Below, piece after piece: positions 51,136 to 62,055 of a DNA stretch of 64,000 nt. The stretch lies in NCBI RefSeq assembly GCF_963169125.1, contig NC_084796.1, positions 218,512,448 through 218,576,447 of the forward strand, in the 5' to 3' direction. Both the position numbers and the translations under genes were made by a program. Positions within the stretch are counted from its first letter, which is position 1. Every line of letters begins with the position of its first letter. The DNA comes from Humulus lupulus. Taxonomy: Eukaryota > Streptophyta > Magnoliopsida > Rosales > Cannabaceae. The notes under the pieces are model-generated. The model had not been told where the DNA came from. It searched no databases and saw only the letters and a program-made list of their open reading frames with translations.

Positions 51136-52173
51136 ATGGTGAGAACCAGAGGCAGTGGGTCTCGGTCTGTCAAGTCAGTGGCTGGTTCGATGAGTGCATC
51201 TCCATCCCTCACCAAGAAGAGAGCTCGGAAGAGTACCTTGTCTCTTCCCATCCACATTGATGATTCCATCACCACGAGCAAAGCCGTGGTCATTCCGGAC
51301 CTTGAAGCCCCCAAAGCTCCGACTGAACCTCCTTCATCGGCGGCTCCGCTCGCCTCTGTACCAGGGTCTTCCAAAAGAGGCCGAGCTTCTCCATCAGAGG
51401 ATGTCTCTGATCATGGTCGTGATCTTGCCAAAGCCCATTCTGATTCCTCAGAGTCTCCTGATGTGCTTGCACCCAAGAAGAAAAGCAAGGGTTGGTTCCA
51501 GGTCTCTTCTTCTCAAAAATCTCCTCGTTCCAAAGGGACTGATCCTTCTGATTCTACGCCGAAGGCTTCATCTCCTGTGGGCTCCACTCCTCGTTCCAAG
51601 TTTAGGTCAAAGGTAAAGAAAATTCCTCCACCTTGTTCTTCTTCTGAAACTGACCCTTCTTCAGATTGTGTACCCTCTGACGAAGATCCCCTTGAAGACG
51701 ACCCCTCTCTTGAGGGAAATGTTGACTCAGAAGATGAATCTGACCCATCATAGGACCCCCCCCTGTTTCACCAAAGGGCAAGAAACCAATGAAAATTCAT
51801 GAGATTCGCACCAAGTCTCCTTTGGGTCCCAAAGTCTCTCCAGATCACTACCTTAGGGAATGCCAAAAAGAAAGGTCAATACTTGGTGTTTCCCCATTTG
51901 ATCTACAAGTTGCTAGATTCTCAAAAGCCTCTTCGCTTGGAATATGAAATCTTGACTCCTCCTGGTGCCGGAGCAGACTACAAATTAAAAAAGGAACCAT
52001 CATCTGTTAAAGCAACTAAAGGGATTGCTCTCAAGGCTGGCGATACTGATTCTGTTGCTGCTGAACTCGCTGGTGTCAAGGCCACCCTGGAATCTGTTCA
52101 AACAGAAGTGTTCAGCCTCAAGAGTTGTCTTTCAACCGTGGTGTCTCACTTTGCTGCCGGTCCTTCCCACTGA
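51136..52173 (+). pseudogene. env-like third ORF of the SIRE element, internally deleted
   Basis: The start at 51136 gives MVRTRGSGSRSVKSVAGSMS, the typical N-terminus of SIRE-lineage third proteins, followed by a Ser/Pro/Lys-rich disordered stretch and an acidic run (SDEDPLEDDPSLEGNVDSED). The frame stops at 51751. The expected continuation (KKPMKIHEIRTKS) is found in another frame next to a C run. At about 51845 it joins GQYLVFPHLIYKLL in the original frame, so a central region of the usual protein is missing. The C-terminal part has a short coiled coil ending at 52173. The role of this protein in the family is unproven. Confidence 0.75.
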
Positions 52174-52276
52174 GTCCATTTCATTTTATTTTGTTTTTTC
52201 CTTGTTTCAATAAATTGTAAAAGAACGCTTTCTTAGTGTCTTTTTGGGTTACTCCTTTGGCTTCTTGCTAGACAAC

Positions 52277-52530
52277 AAGGGGGAGTAATAGTGGTTCATT
52301 TTGATCAGTTTATACTGTTTTAAGATGTTGTTTCATGAACATTTGCCATTGCTTTTCGCAGGGGGAGTCATGCTATAATTTTTTGATCTTTGTTACTTTT
52401 GTGATAATTTTCGCAGGGGGAGCATTCCATTGCTATTTTGCTATTTGCTCTAACTTGTCTTGTCTTGCAGGATTTTTTCAAAATAAACTCTTAAAATATT
52501 ATTGTCTATCAAGTTGCCAAAGGGGGAGAT
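52277..52530 (+). repeat. Repeated polypurine tracts before the SIRE 3' LTR
   Basis: GGGGGAG occurs at 52279-52285, 52361-52367, 52416-52422 and 52522-52528. The last, in AAAGGGGGAGA, abuts the LTR and is the working polypurine tract. The others are extra copies of the kind seen in SIRE-lineage elements. Confidence 0.7.
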
Positions 52531-53635
52531 TGTAAAATCCTTTTTTGACTAAACTTTAATTTAGACAAAATATTTTAATTGTTTAAGAAAAATCAGTAGC
52601 AAATCTCCTTGTTGATATTCGGTTTTATTAGCAATATTTTCAGCTGATTTTGTAATGTAAAAAGATCTCTAAATGTGAATATATTTGTTGCCATATTTAT
52701 CTCAAATAATCTTTTTTTGGTAAAAATATATTGTGCAAATATCTTGAGAATATTTTCAGGGATTATATGGGATTATGGTTATCCTGGAAATAAAGAAAGA
52801 ATCGAAAATGAACATGGTCAAGAAAAATGACCATGTTCGTTCTGCCAGATCAAACGGATTACGTTGCTGACTCATCAGTTTCCTTTTCTGTCGACTCAGA
52901 ATCCATCTGGCTGGCTGTTTTCCTAAATCAAAGGAATTCGCATATTGATTTCAAAGATACCAGAAAATCATGGCCTTGGACGATTTCCCTTCCTATAAAT
53001 ACCTTGCCAAGGCCTTTGGATTTTTCATCTCTTCCATTTTTTTATTTGTAATTGTTATGCTATTTTGAAGAGTGTGTTTATTTGTAGAGATTAAGTTTGT
53101 TCACCTTAATCTTTGTGAGAGTGCTGAGTGTACTTGTGGATATCTATCTAGTCCATTGTATACAGATAGTGTCTATTGTGAACGTGTTCATAAGGATCTT
53201 CGGGAGAGGATTCAATCTAAGTCTCACTTCGGGAGGAAGTGAGCACTCGCTGTTCTTTGAAGGGAGTTCAAGAGAATCAGCGTTTCATCAAACCAGATTC
53301 GTAGAGAAGAGTACAACAAGATTGCGGCAATAGTTTAAGAGGGAGTCTTACATTGTTTAAGTCAATGCTTTTGTACACTTTGTTTCTTTACTAATTGGTT
53401 TATTCTCTGGGCGTGGCCTCAAGGAGTAGGATATCCGAAAGGGTTTCTGAACCTTGTAAAAATTCACTGTGTTCTTTAATTTTTGCACTGTTTAATTTTT
53501 GTGTTCAGTTCTGTCGTGACAAGTTCGGATTCTGTCCCGACATAATTACTTTCTGTGTAAACATCTAATTACCATTCCGCATTTTAATTAATACTTTGTT
53601 TAATTAATCTGGTAATTATTAAAAACGGAATTTCA
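52531..53635 (+). repeat. 3' LTR of the SIRE-type copia element
   Basis: 1105 bp, identical in length to the 5' LTR and followed by the AAGGT target duplication. Confidence 0.95.
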
Positions 53636-53640
53636 AAGGT

Positions 53641-54247
53641 TCATTTCTATGTTATTGCTTTCCGCTTGATTTTGGCGTGTTTAATTTTAATTTTTCAATG
53701 TATGTTTAAGTTTGTAATGTTTTTATTGTGTAACATTGACGATGATTTAAGTTTATAATGTTTTATTGTATAATTTTGAGTATGTTTCGTATGCATTACT
53801 ATGATTAATATTAAAAAAAATTGTAATGTGATTGTGAATGTTGAGAATGTGTACTATTGATTATAATGAGAATGTGATGTTTAATGTGTTCAATTTTAAT
53901 TTTTTTAATGTGTCTTTAAATGTGTAATGTTTGTATTGTGTAATATTAAAAAAAATACAAATATTTAATAATGTTTTATTTAAATTATAATTAAAAAAAA
54001 TAATTTGTGGTATATACAATTTAATCTCCCCATAATAAACTAAATTCTAAATTATATATATAATAATATAAATATATATAATAAAATAATAAAAGAAAAA
54101 AAAAAGAGTCAATACCGTGTGCTACAGTACCACCATATATGTTGTGTACTGTAGCAAACACAGCAAAATACAGTAGATTATAATGTTACCTTGGAGACAT
54201 ATCTGCATCAAATACAACATTTTGCTGTTACGTTGCATATGCTCTTA
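53641..54247 (+). mobile_element. Right end of the PIF/Harbinger-like element
   Basis: After the copia element the DNA continues as an AT-rich 3' untranslated-like stretch with repeated GTAATGTTT-type strings. At 54120-54156 there is an 11-bp inverted repeat (TGCTACAGTAC/GTACTGTAGCA). The stretch then ends ACGTTGCATATGCTCT followed by TAA. A terminus reading AGAGCAT inward with a TAA/TTA target is common in plant Harbinger elements. The left terminus was not found, and the call is inferred from position behind ORF1. Confidence 0.4.
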
Positions 54248-55469
54248 AGGCGTTGGAAAACAACATTATATGTGTATAATATGGATTTTGTCTTTTATGG
54301 TTGTGGTTGTGGTAGTTGAAGATTCTTTTGACATTTTTGAGAATTGTAATACATGTATGAAATAAGAGTAATGATATCCAAAGCAAAATTATGGGCTTAA
54401 ATATTATACTAATTTAAGATGAGACCACTATTTTAAAATATAATATCACCTTATTTAGTGAAATATTTTGGTGCATAATTTCAGTACACATATCATTATT
54501 CTATGAAATAATTACCATTTTGTCAGTTAACGTAGTCACGTGGAGTTCTTTGTGTAGCTTCATTTCTTTTCTCTTTTTTATTTATTTAAATAAGTTTATA
54601 TCTTTTCTATATAAAAAATGTGTAGATAATAAAAATTCTTTATTTTAATAGTTTTTATTTTTTTAGGTTAATTTTAATAGATTATTCTTATATTTAATAG
54701 AATATTATTATATTTAATGGTAAATTTTAAACATAACTTAAACTTAAGTATAATTAAATAAATAAATAATTAAAAAACTTAAAATATGATATTTTTTAGA
54801 TATTTTACAATGATAATTATTTAAAAATAATAAAACTATATATTTTATAATTTAAATAAAATTTAATTAAACTTAAATTTAATATTATATTAAACATATA
54901 ATATATAATTTTTTGTTATCACTGCCAAATTAAAAAACTAGAACAAACATAAACTTAAACAAAAATAAATAAATTAAAATATGATATTTTAAAGATATTT
55001 TATAATAATTTAAATAATTAAATCATATTTATTTAAAAATAATAAATGCATATATTATTATTTTTTGTAATAAATTTGTATAATAGTTTTTTTTATTTTT
55101 TTTTATGATTGAAGCTTTTTTATTTTATTTTTATTATTAATTTCTTTTTAAATGTTATTATATTTTATATATATATATACACCATGCAGACATGACTAAT
55201 ATAAATATTTATACCATTACTAATATAAATATTTATATATATTATAGAATAGAACCCCATTCTATTATATATATTTAAAAAAAAAAACGTTTACTATTAA
55301 GTAAATATATGTGTATAACTTATGGAAATAAATCACGTGAAACTGAAAAAAAAATCATGAAAATAATATCAATATATCAAGTCAGAGATGCTCTGTTAGG
55401 GCACGAGTATTCCTTTTGCTTTCAATGTTGAAGAGCCTTCTTCTAGTTTGCAATAGGTGCGTCGTAGGG
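54248..55469. other. AT-rich non-coding stretch
   Basis: Very AT-rich with (TA)n runs, for example near 55165-55185. No gene, terminal repeat or promoter can be supported. Confidence 0.5.
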
Positions 55470-56796
55470 ATGGAGGATTTGGTAACTCATACCAAAAACC
55501 TACATTTGGTCGATGAGGAAGATTGGGAAGTGGATGAAGGGATCTCCACAGAAGTGGATCGATGGTGTTTGAGGGGGTCGACTCTGCTCTAATCGTGAAT
55601 TCAACAAGGGTTTCCTCAAAACGATTCTCAATCGAATATGGAAGCTAAAAGAACAAGAATGGGAGGTCACGATCCGAGGAAAAAAACCAAACACTCTATT
55701 CTTGATTTTTTTTTTCATTCAAGAAAGCAGAGCATAGAAGACAGATTCTTTCAAAAATGCCTTGGCTTCTGAACAATGGCATTCTTATCCATGGAAGTCT
55801 AGAAAATTCAGAAGCCTCATGGGATAAAGACTTGATCAGGTTTCTGATCTGGGGTCGAGTTATAGGAGTTCCGAGCGCTCTCCTCACCAAAAAGAATACC
55901 GAGAGATTGGCGGTCATGGCTGGAGAAGTCATTGAAGTTCAAAATTCGAAACCAACTCGGATAATTATAAATGGTTTCTTTCGATTTAAGGTATGGATGT
56001 CTATAGGTCAGAAAGTGTGTCCTGGATTCTTGTTACCAGTTGGAAATAAAAAAGAATGGACTCCATACAAATACGAGAGGTTGCTTTACATGTGCTTTAA
56101 ATGTGGGGAATTAGGCCATGACCAGAAATCATGTCTGGCATAGGAGATTTGGGTAAACGGAAACAAAGGAGAAAAGGTAAGGGCTTATGGAATGTAGCTA
56201 AGAAGTGACTGTGATATTAAAGATGGATTTGCTGCAGCGCCGACAAATATTCAAGAACAGCAGAGAACCCAAAAATAACAAATTGATCTTGTTGACGAGG
56301 GAATAAGGACACCGATAGTTGTAAAGAATGTTGTGAGAGAAGATCCATCTCACGCTTCCTTGGAGAGGGAGAACTAATCAGATGGTGCAGACACAATAGC
56401 ATCAAAGCGGGCTAACAGTAGTGTTGATCAAGAACAAAGAGACCAGCAAGTTGTCATGGCAGAGATCACTGCACAATTAGAGAGCGACAGTAACAGAGTA
56501 AGTCATGATCACGGTATTGCCATTGGAAGAGAAGGGATGAGGAAAAAACGATGTGGGGAATTTCAGTCTGTCATGACCAGTAAGAGAAGGAGGCATAGAA
56601 CTTTTAACGAGATAAGATACCAGAACAACTGTCTTTTCAGGTTGGTCTTGATATAGAGAAGGAAGCTACACAAAGAAAGGGACGAAAGTTTGTTTCAGCT
56701 AAGAACAAAACTCGAAACAGAGATATGAGAAAGGGAAAACTAGCAGATAAGGCTGGCATGATAGAAAACAACAAGCAAAACAAACAACTCAACTAA
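55470..56796 (+). pseudogene. L1-type LINE ORF1 relic (DUF4283 and CCHC knuckle)
   Basis: From the ATG at 55470 the frames read MEDLVTHTKNLHLVDEEDWE, then MPWLLNNGILIHGSLE (55757) and FRFKVWMSIGQKVCPGFLLP, ending in the zinc knuckle CFKCGELGHDQKSC (about 56095-56136). This is the DUF4283 plus zf-CCHC layout of plant LINE ORF1 proteins, which bind RNA in the retrotransposition particle. Several frameshifts and stops (after RGSTLL, before the MPWLL block, and TAG at 56141) break it. The C-terminal basic region (KRRRHRTFNEIRYQNN) is found near 56580-56640. No ORF2 follows, so this is a 3'-lost fragment. Confidence 0.75.
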
Positions 56797-57306
56797 TGAC
56801 AAAAACACACACATATGAATCAAGTCAACAACAATATTAAGCCTACAAACAACTCATTTATATAATCTTCAAGAAACTCAACTTTTAATCCAGAATTTCA
56901 GTCGAAACATTTATTCCATTCAATTAAACAACAAAAATAACAGCTCTCAAAATCATGATTAACAAATAATATATAATTGAATTCATTTATGCTCACTAAA
57001 TTTCCACTTCAATCTAACAACCTAATAATATCCCATAAGCTTGCTACACTTGCTAATCTTCACTAATGTAGACAAAACATGCTCAAAAATCAATAGGTCT
57101 TTTCAAACTTATAATTGAATAGCTTAGGCAAAGGTGGATGAGGAAGTCATTTAAGTTCAACATGTACCATGAACACTAGCCAATCAATTCAACATTTAAT
57201 ACAAATCATAAGCCCAATCCCAAAGTTCCCAATATCTTATCATTTCAAGAGAAATTGCCAAAATAAAAAAAAATTCTCTTTTTTTTTCTTTCATGTATAA
57301 CATTAC
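56797..57306 (-). repeat. Candidate LTR of an Athila-like element
   Basis: On the minus strand a purine tract AAGTTTTGGGGGAG ends at 57307 and is followed by TGTAATGTTATACATG. The segment closes with ...GTTTTTGTCA at 56797, giving TG...CA ends just where LINE sequence begins. No second copy lies in the window, so this is a positional inference. Confidence 0.3.
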
Positions 57307-58183
57307 ACTCCCCCAAAACTTATTCCTTGATAATACAATTTGGAGTGTAATGTTTTCTCATCATTGTATATTATTTTTTTTCTTTTTTCTTTTTTTTTTA
57401 CTTTTCTCTTCTTTCTCTCAAAATGTATTTTCTTCATTGTTGACACAACTTGTCATACAAAATCCCCCCTAATCCAAATCAATCCCAATTATCATTCCGA
57501 TGTTCATGGTACACGCAAGGGAAAGACAAAATAATAGTTAGGTTCTCAAGTTATAAGCTCAAAGCAAATGTCAATCAATAAAAGAATCAATTTAGGCTCA
57601 ACAATGAGTAACTAAGGATTAAATACATCAATGTTAGCTTGAAAGGCTCAAACAGTCCAAAAAAATTGCCTAAATCATTTTTCTAAGTATGCATGATCTA
57701 GGACTTCGCCTCAAAAAGCAAGCCAACAAGTTCTAGGATAAACCAATTTCAATCTTCCCTTCCTATTTTAAACTTAGCAAGCATAAATTTTATTCAATCA
57801 CATAAAATTTATCAAAATCATGATTAAGCTCTCAATTATTTAAGTGTTTAAGAAAAATAGAACAAAATATTTAACCAAGCACACGGATTTTTTTTCAGTT
57901 TTATTCCCATTCAATTTACACAGTTCATCATGTAATCATATTATCATTGGCTAATGATTAGTAACTTGATTCAACTGACACCCTAAACAAAACCCAACTA
58001 ACACAACTAAAAACAAAACAAAACAACACAGACACGACAAACAACAATAAATCTCTTCCCCCAAACTTAACCTAAACATTGTCCCCAATGTTTGTTTGTT
58101 TTTTTTTTCATTTATTTTTTTCTTGTAAAATAAAATAAAACAAAAGTAAAGAAAAAGAGACTTACCATAAACATTTAAAATGG
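57307..58183. other. Non-coding 3' region of Athila-like remnant
   Basis: Minus-strand GGGGACAATGTTTAGGTT then AAGTTTGGGGGAAGAG (about 58056-58092) resembles the spacer that precedes the polypurine tract in Athila gypsy elements. A 10-bp inverted repeat CATTACACTC/GAGTGTAATG sits at about 57300-57352. Confidence 0.35.
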
Positions 58184-59265
58184 TGGAGGCAGCGGCGGCA
58201 GTTGATACGGAAAAAATTGAGATGCTAGAGAAAATGGAGCTACATCTTCATTGTTCTGAAGAGACCACCGATGTACCAACGCATTGAGCTGGTCCACGTG
58301 AGCGATTTGATACTCACTTTGCTGCGCCAAGTACTGCTGCATATGCTGATGTTGCGCAATCTGATAATTGTTCTGTTAAACCAAATATTGGAATTGATTC
58401 TGCATAATCTGCATATATGGATCAAAAGTACCAGCTTCAGGTTGAACAGACGGCAGTACAACTGGTAGCTCATGCGTAGGTTCCTCAGGAATAGTACCCT
58501 CCAAATCTGCTTCATTATCCTCTTCTTCAACATCATCTAATTGTTATCTTTTATCAGTGGCACGCGGTCGAGGTGGTGGTGCTTCTAAGGAAGGTGGTTC
58601 ATAACCAAGCACCCTATTTTTAGAAATCGCCGACGTAGGCTTCCGAATGACATCACTTCCAAACATAACAACTCCATATGTACAGCATAAATCAGTGATT
58701 AATGAGCCATGGCCTAATCCTGCCGTAGTGGTTAACATACTAATATCTTTCATACTCTTCCTAATGACGCGACCTACATCAATAGTCATTCCAGTCATAA
58801 TGGCATATACCAATAACAACCTCTCCTTATTGATATCCGACATATGAGTAGTCGGCATTAGCCTTGCACTCACAAAATGCACCCAAGCCCGAGCCACAAG
58901 ATTCAATTGATAACGCCAAAGATATTTCGGTACACCACCAACAACAGAAAATGAGCTCCTGGTATACTCAAGTTTTAGCCACCTCTATCCAATTAATATC
59001 ATACCATGAGCCCATTGATCATACTCGTCATCCTCTTGTTCATACGTTGGCATATTATATAACACAGCAATAGTATCCATGCCAACAGAAACTTGAACAC
59101 CTCTCACAAATACTTTTGTATTTCTCATCTCAAGATAATTAGCATAAAATTCTAAGACAACCGAAAAAATTGCATGACTTACATCCTCCGAAGCAAACAT
59201 AGTCCAACCCCTTTGCTGAATTTCGCCACGAATATCTTCATAAGTAGAACCCCTTTACCTGGGCC
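58184..59265 (-). pseudogene. Putative plant transposon protein (PF20167-like) fragment
   Basis: The minus-strand frame starts within STYEDIRGEIQQRGWTMF (about 59250) and continues VVLEFYANYLEMRN and VRGVQVSVGMDTIAVLYNMP. Then ARAWVHFVSARLMPTTHMSD (from about 58900) and ERLLLVYAIMTGMTIDVGRV follow, then a Pro-rich linker and a Gln-rich C-terminus ending PPLPPPF at about 58184. This matches my memory of the 'putative plant transposon protein' family found in many Athila-related insertions. Frame changes near 58980 and a stop at 58544 show decay. The N-terminus is cut where gypsy LTR sequence starts. Function unknown. Confidence 0.55.
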
Positions 59266-59269
59266 TAGT

Positions 59270-60369
59270 GAGTCGCGAGTTGCCCCAAGTCAGAGAGTCC
59301 CTTTACCTGGGCTCTGGGGCAGGCCGCGACTTGACCCCTCTTGGGTCGCGCCCCCCCCCCCCCCCCCAAGGCTTCCTACTCTTGGCTTCTGGCTTCATCC
59401 AAGTCGCGACTTGACAACAAAACCAGCCATTTCCATCGATTTTTCACACTTAAATCCTTCCAAAAACCTACCCAAACATATCCAAATTCAAAAATCAAAG
59501 TTCCCAAACATCCTAATTTTCCAACAGCAATAAAACCCAAGCTTCAATTCATTCAAAAACTCATCAAAACGTAAAATCCAATCAAAGCTTTAAAACTTAA
59601 AAAAAAAACTTAGAACTTAAAACTTGGATTACCTCCGATTGAGTTGTTTTCCAACCAAATACTTCGGCTAATAAGCTTCTAATCTTTTCTAGAATCACTA
59701 TGCCTCAATCCTTGCTTGAATCCGAGTCCTAAAACTCAAGTTTCCTTCAAAAATGCAATCAGGTGTCAAAAAGGGAACGAGAGAGAGAGAGAGAGAGAGA
59801 GAACATTATGAATGTTCTTTTATTATTCTAACAGGTTACTTCAAGCTTAAGTAACCTCAAGCAAATCCTAATGCTCGGGGTCCCAAAAACGCCCCCAGGC
59901 TAAAATAGTGAAAATTCCAAGAATTTCTCCCTAATCTCACTAACTCCCAATTTATCATTAAATATTTATTCTCATTACCCAATATCCTGGTAATGTGCTA
60001 AATACCCCTTAATTCAGTAAAAATCAAATATGGATCCCGTTGTGACTTTCCCACTGGTTTGCCTCCTAGGATCGTCTCGTGCTGAGTAACCTAAGAATAA
60101 CCAAATAATAATGAGTACTACACACATACCACATATATGCCAAATATACCCACAACGGGCCAAATTATGAAAATTACCCAATCAAACAGAAATGGGCCCA
60201 CATGCATATTTAATACACCTAAACATGCATATCAAGTGATATTATAATGTTATTCACATAATCACATAATGATACACATAAAAATCACATAATCATATAA
60301 TTTCAAAATTTGACATCCTAGCCCCCTAATCAAGGCCCTAAGCCTTATTAGGAAATTTGGGTCATTACA
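59270..60369 (-). repeat. Probable 3' LTR of a chromovirus gypsy element
   Basis: On the minus strand a purine tract (AAGGAGGGGATAGT, 60370-60388) is followed by TGTAATGACCC, a usual LTR start in Tekay/Del-type chromoviruses. The region holds (GA)n at 59778-59802, a C run at 59351-59367 and an 8-bp inverted repeat GGTTACTT/AAGTAACC at about 59834-59856. The far end was not determined. Confidence 0.5.
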
Positions 60370-60557
60370 ACTATCCCCTCCTTACAGAAATTTCTTCCTC
60401 GAAATTTTATCTGATTAGCCTGGAATATCAATTCCTCATATCTGATTCTAGTTTCCCAGGTCGCTTCCTCGAACTCATTGTTTTTGTATAATACCTTAAC
60501 TCAAGGTACAACTTTGTTCTGCATAACCTTATTCTTTCTGTCTTATATCTAAGCTGG

Positions 60558-61231
60558 CTACCCTTTACAGGGTAACTGAACCTCTAATTCCAGATTCTCA
60601 TAACTCAATACATGAGTCTCATCTAACACATGTTTCCTCAACATGGAAATATGAAGTATACTATATACTACTGACAGTGCCAAAGCTAAGGCCAATCCAA
60701 ATGCAACCTGACTAATCCTATCCAGGACTTCCAACGGTCCTACAAATCTAGGGTTCAACCTGCCCTTATTTCCCCACCCCTTTCCATGGTGATATTCTAA
60801 GGAAGATACAGGCTTCCACCTGGAACTCCATGTTCCTAAATTTCAAATTACATAACTTCCCCATTTACTCTGAGAAGTGAGCACTCGAGTTCTTATAGCC
60901 TCAACGATTCTCTGAACTACCTCGGAATCCAGATATAACATATCACACATCTCATCCCAATAAATGGGCGATAAACATTCTCTACCATGCAACATCTCAT
61001 AAAGTGCCTTTCCAATAACTGGATAACTCTTTCTAATTTACCATCAGTCTGAGGATAGTAAACTGTACTAAACTCCAACTGTATACTCATTGCCTTTTGC
61101 AACCTTTCCCAAAACTTGGAAGTAATAACAGAGTCCACGTCTGATAAGATAGACCTTGAATTCCATGAAGGCGTACTACCTCTCTCACATAGAGGTCTAC
61201 ATACTGATCAACTATGTTACTTGTCCTTATT
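60558..61231 (-). pseudogene. Chromovirus gypsy integrase, C-terminal and core fragments
   Basis: 61231 down reads IRTSNIVDQYVDLYVREVVR, then the core continuation STVYYPQTDGKLERVIQLLE (about 61075-61010) with the final Glu of the DDE triad. 60758-60558 reads MNPRFVGPLEVLDRISQVAF and SILHISMLRKHV, the C-terminal region typical of chromoviruses. Frameshifts and missing stretches are frequent. The element continues to the right of a solo LTR at 62412. Confidence 0.75.
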
Positions 61232-61319
61232 GATAGTGTTATACCCAAAAATTGGAGAATGCATCCTAGGAGGCTAAGGAGAATGCATCTAGGAGAGTGC
61301 CTCCTAGGAGAAGTTAAGG

Positions 61320-61400
61320 GGTGTGGTCCTAGGAGACTCCAAGGAGGATGTGGTCCTAGGAGACCCCAAGGAGGGTGTGGTCCTAGGAGACCCCAAGGGT
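61320..61400 (+). repeat. 27-bp tandem repeat, three units, in the solo LTR
   Basis: Three units of about 27 bp with the core GTGTGGTCCTAGGAGACC-CCAAGGAG. Confidence 0.85.
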
Positions 61401-61551
61401 GTGTAGGAGGCAAGCCTCCCAAGGTTTTCTAAGTGTTGGCTCGAACGTGTCCAAGGTAAATAGCTAAGGAGGAGGAGTCTCATGCAAGAGAATGGAGACT
61501 TAGGTTTTCTATACAATGTTCGATCGGACATGTTTGGGAGATGCTAAAGAA

Positions 61552-61655
61552 GGTTGCCTCAATGTTGTCCAAGGTGAGGTTGCCTCAATGTTGTCCAAGG
61601 TGAGGTTCCCTCAAGGTTGCCCAAGATGAGGTTGCCCCAATGTTGTTCAAGGTGA
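61552..61655 (+). repeat. 26-bp tandem repeat, four units, in the solo LTR
   Basis: Units at 61552, 61578, 61604 and 61630, with the pattern GGTTGCCTCAATGTTGTCC-AAGGTGA. The first two are identical; the others differ at a few bases. Confidence 0.88.
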
Positions 61656-62046
61656 GGTGCCAAGGAGGTTGCCTCGGACCACCTTGGTCCGAGGAGAAGC
61701 CAAGGAGATTGGTTCACGGGGGAACATGGCATGCTAGAGGAGAGTGCATGTTAGAGGAGAGAAGTGCATCTCCTACCACCATGCACGTTCAACCCACCAA
61801 AAGCATATCCTACCACCATGCATGTTCAACCAGCACTTGCATGGGTAGTGGGTAGGAGGTGGACCAACTAGCTAGAGGAGACTAAGTCAGACACAACTCC
61901 AACAACATACGCGGGAATCTCTCATTCTTCCCACAAATGGGGAGTTTGTTACATTTTGAATTTTGAATGTTTATTTGTAATATAAATGTAATAAATATAA
62001 TAAAGTATCCCGATCATAAGGGGATATCAGTTGAGGATCCCAGGTC

Positions 62047-62055
62047 TATAAATAG
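62047..62055 (+). promoter_or_regulatory. TATA box in the solo LTR
   Basis: TATAAATAG on the plus strand, which sets the orientation of the solo LTR as plus. Confidence 0.55.

Larger units (their letters stand above)
43900..53635 (+). mobile_element. SIRE/Maximus-lineage Ty1/copia LTR retrotransposon
   Basis: LTRs of 1105 bp each (43900-45004 and 52531-53635) differ at 5 positions by eye (0.45%, roughly 0.2 million years). The target duplication AAGGT is perfect (43895-43899 and 53636-53640). It has a tRNA-iMet primer site, gag with two CCHC knuckles, protease, integrase, RT and RNase H in copia order, an env-like third region starting MVRTRG, and repeated GGGGGAG tracts before the 3' LTR. 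That combination marks the SIRE lineage. It is inserted 235 bp to the right of Tat element 2 in the same Harbinger relic. One frameshift and one stop break pol, and the env-like gene is internally deleted. Confidence 0.95.

Noticed and set aside
59778..59802. (GA)n run as a possible functional GAGA element
   Set aside because: A plain microsatellite inside a decayed LTR. Nothing ties it to a promoter.
61087..61422. Minus-strand open stretch with repeated GLLGPHPPW peptides
   Set aside because: Produced by the 27-bp minisatellite of the solo LTR fused by chance to integrase remnant.
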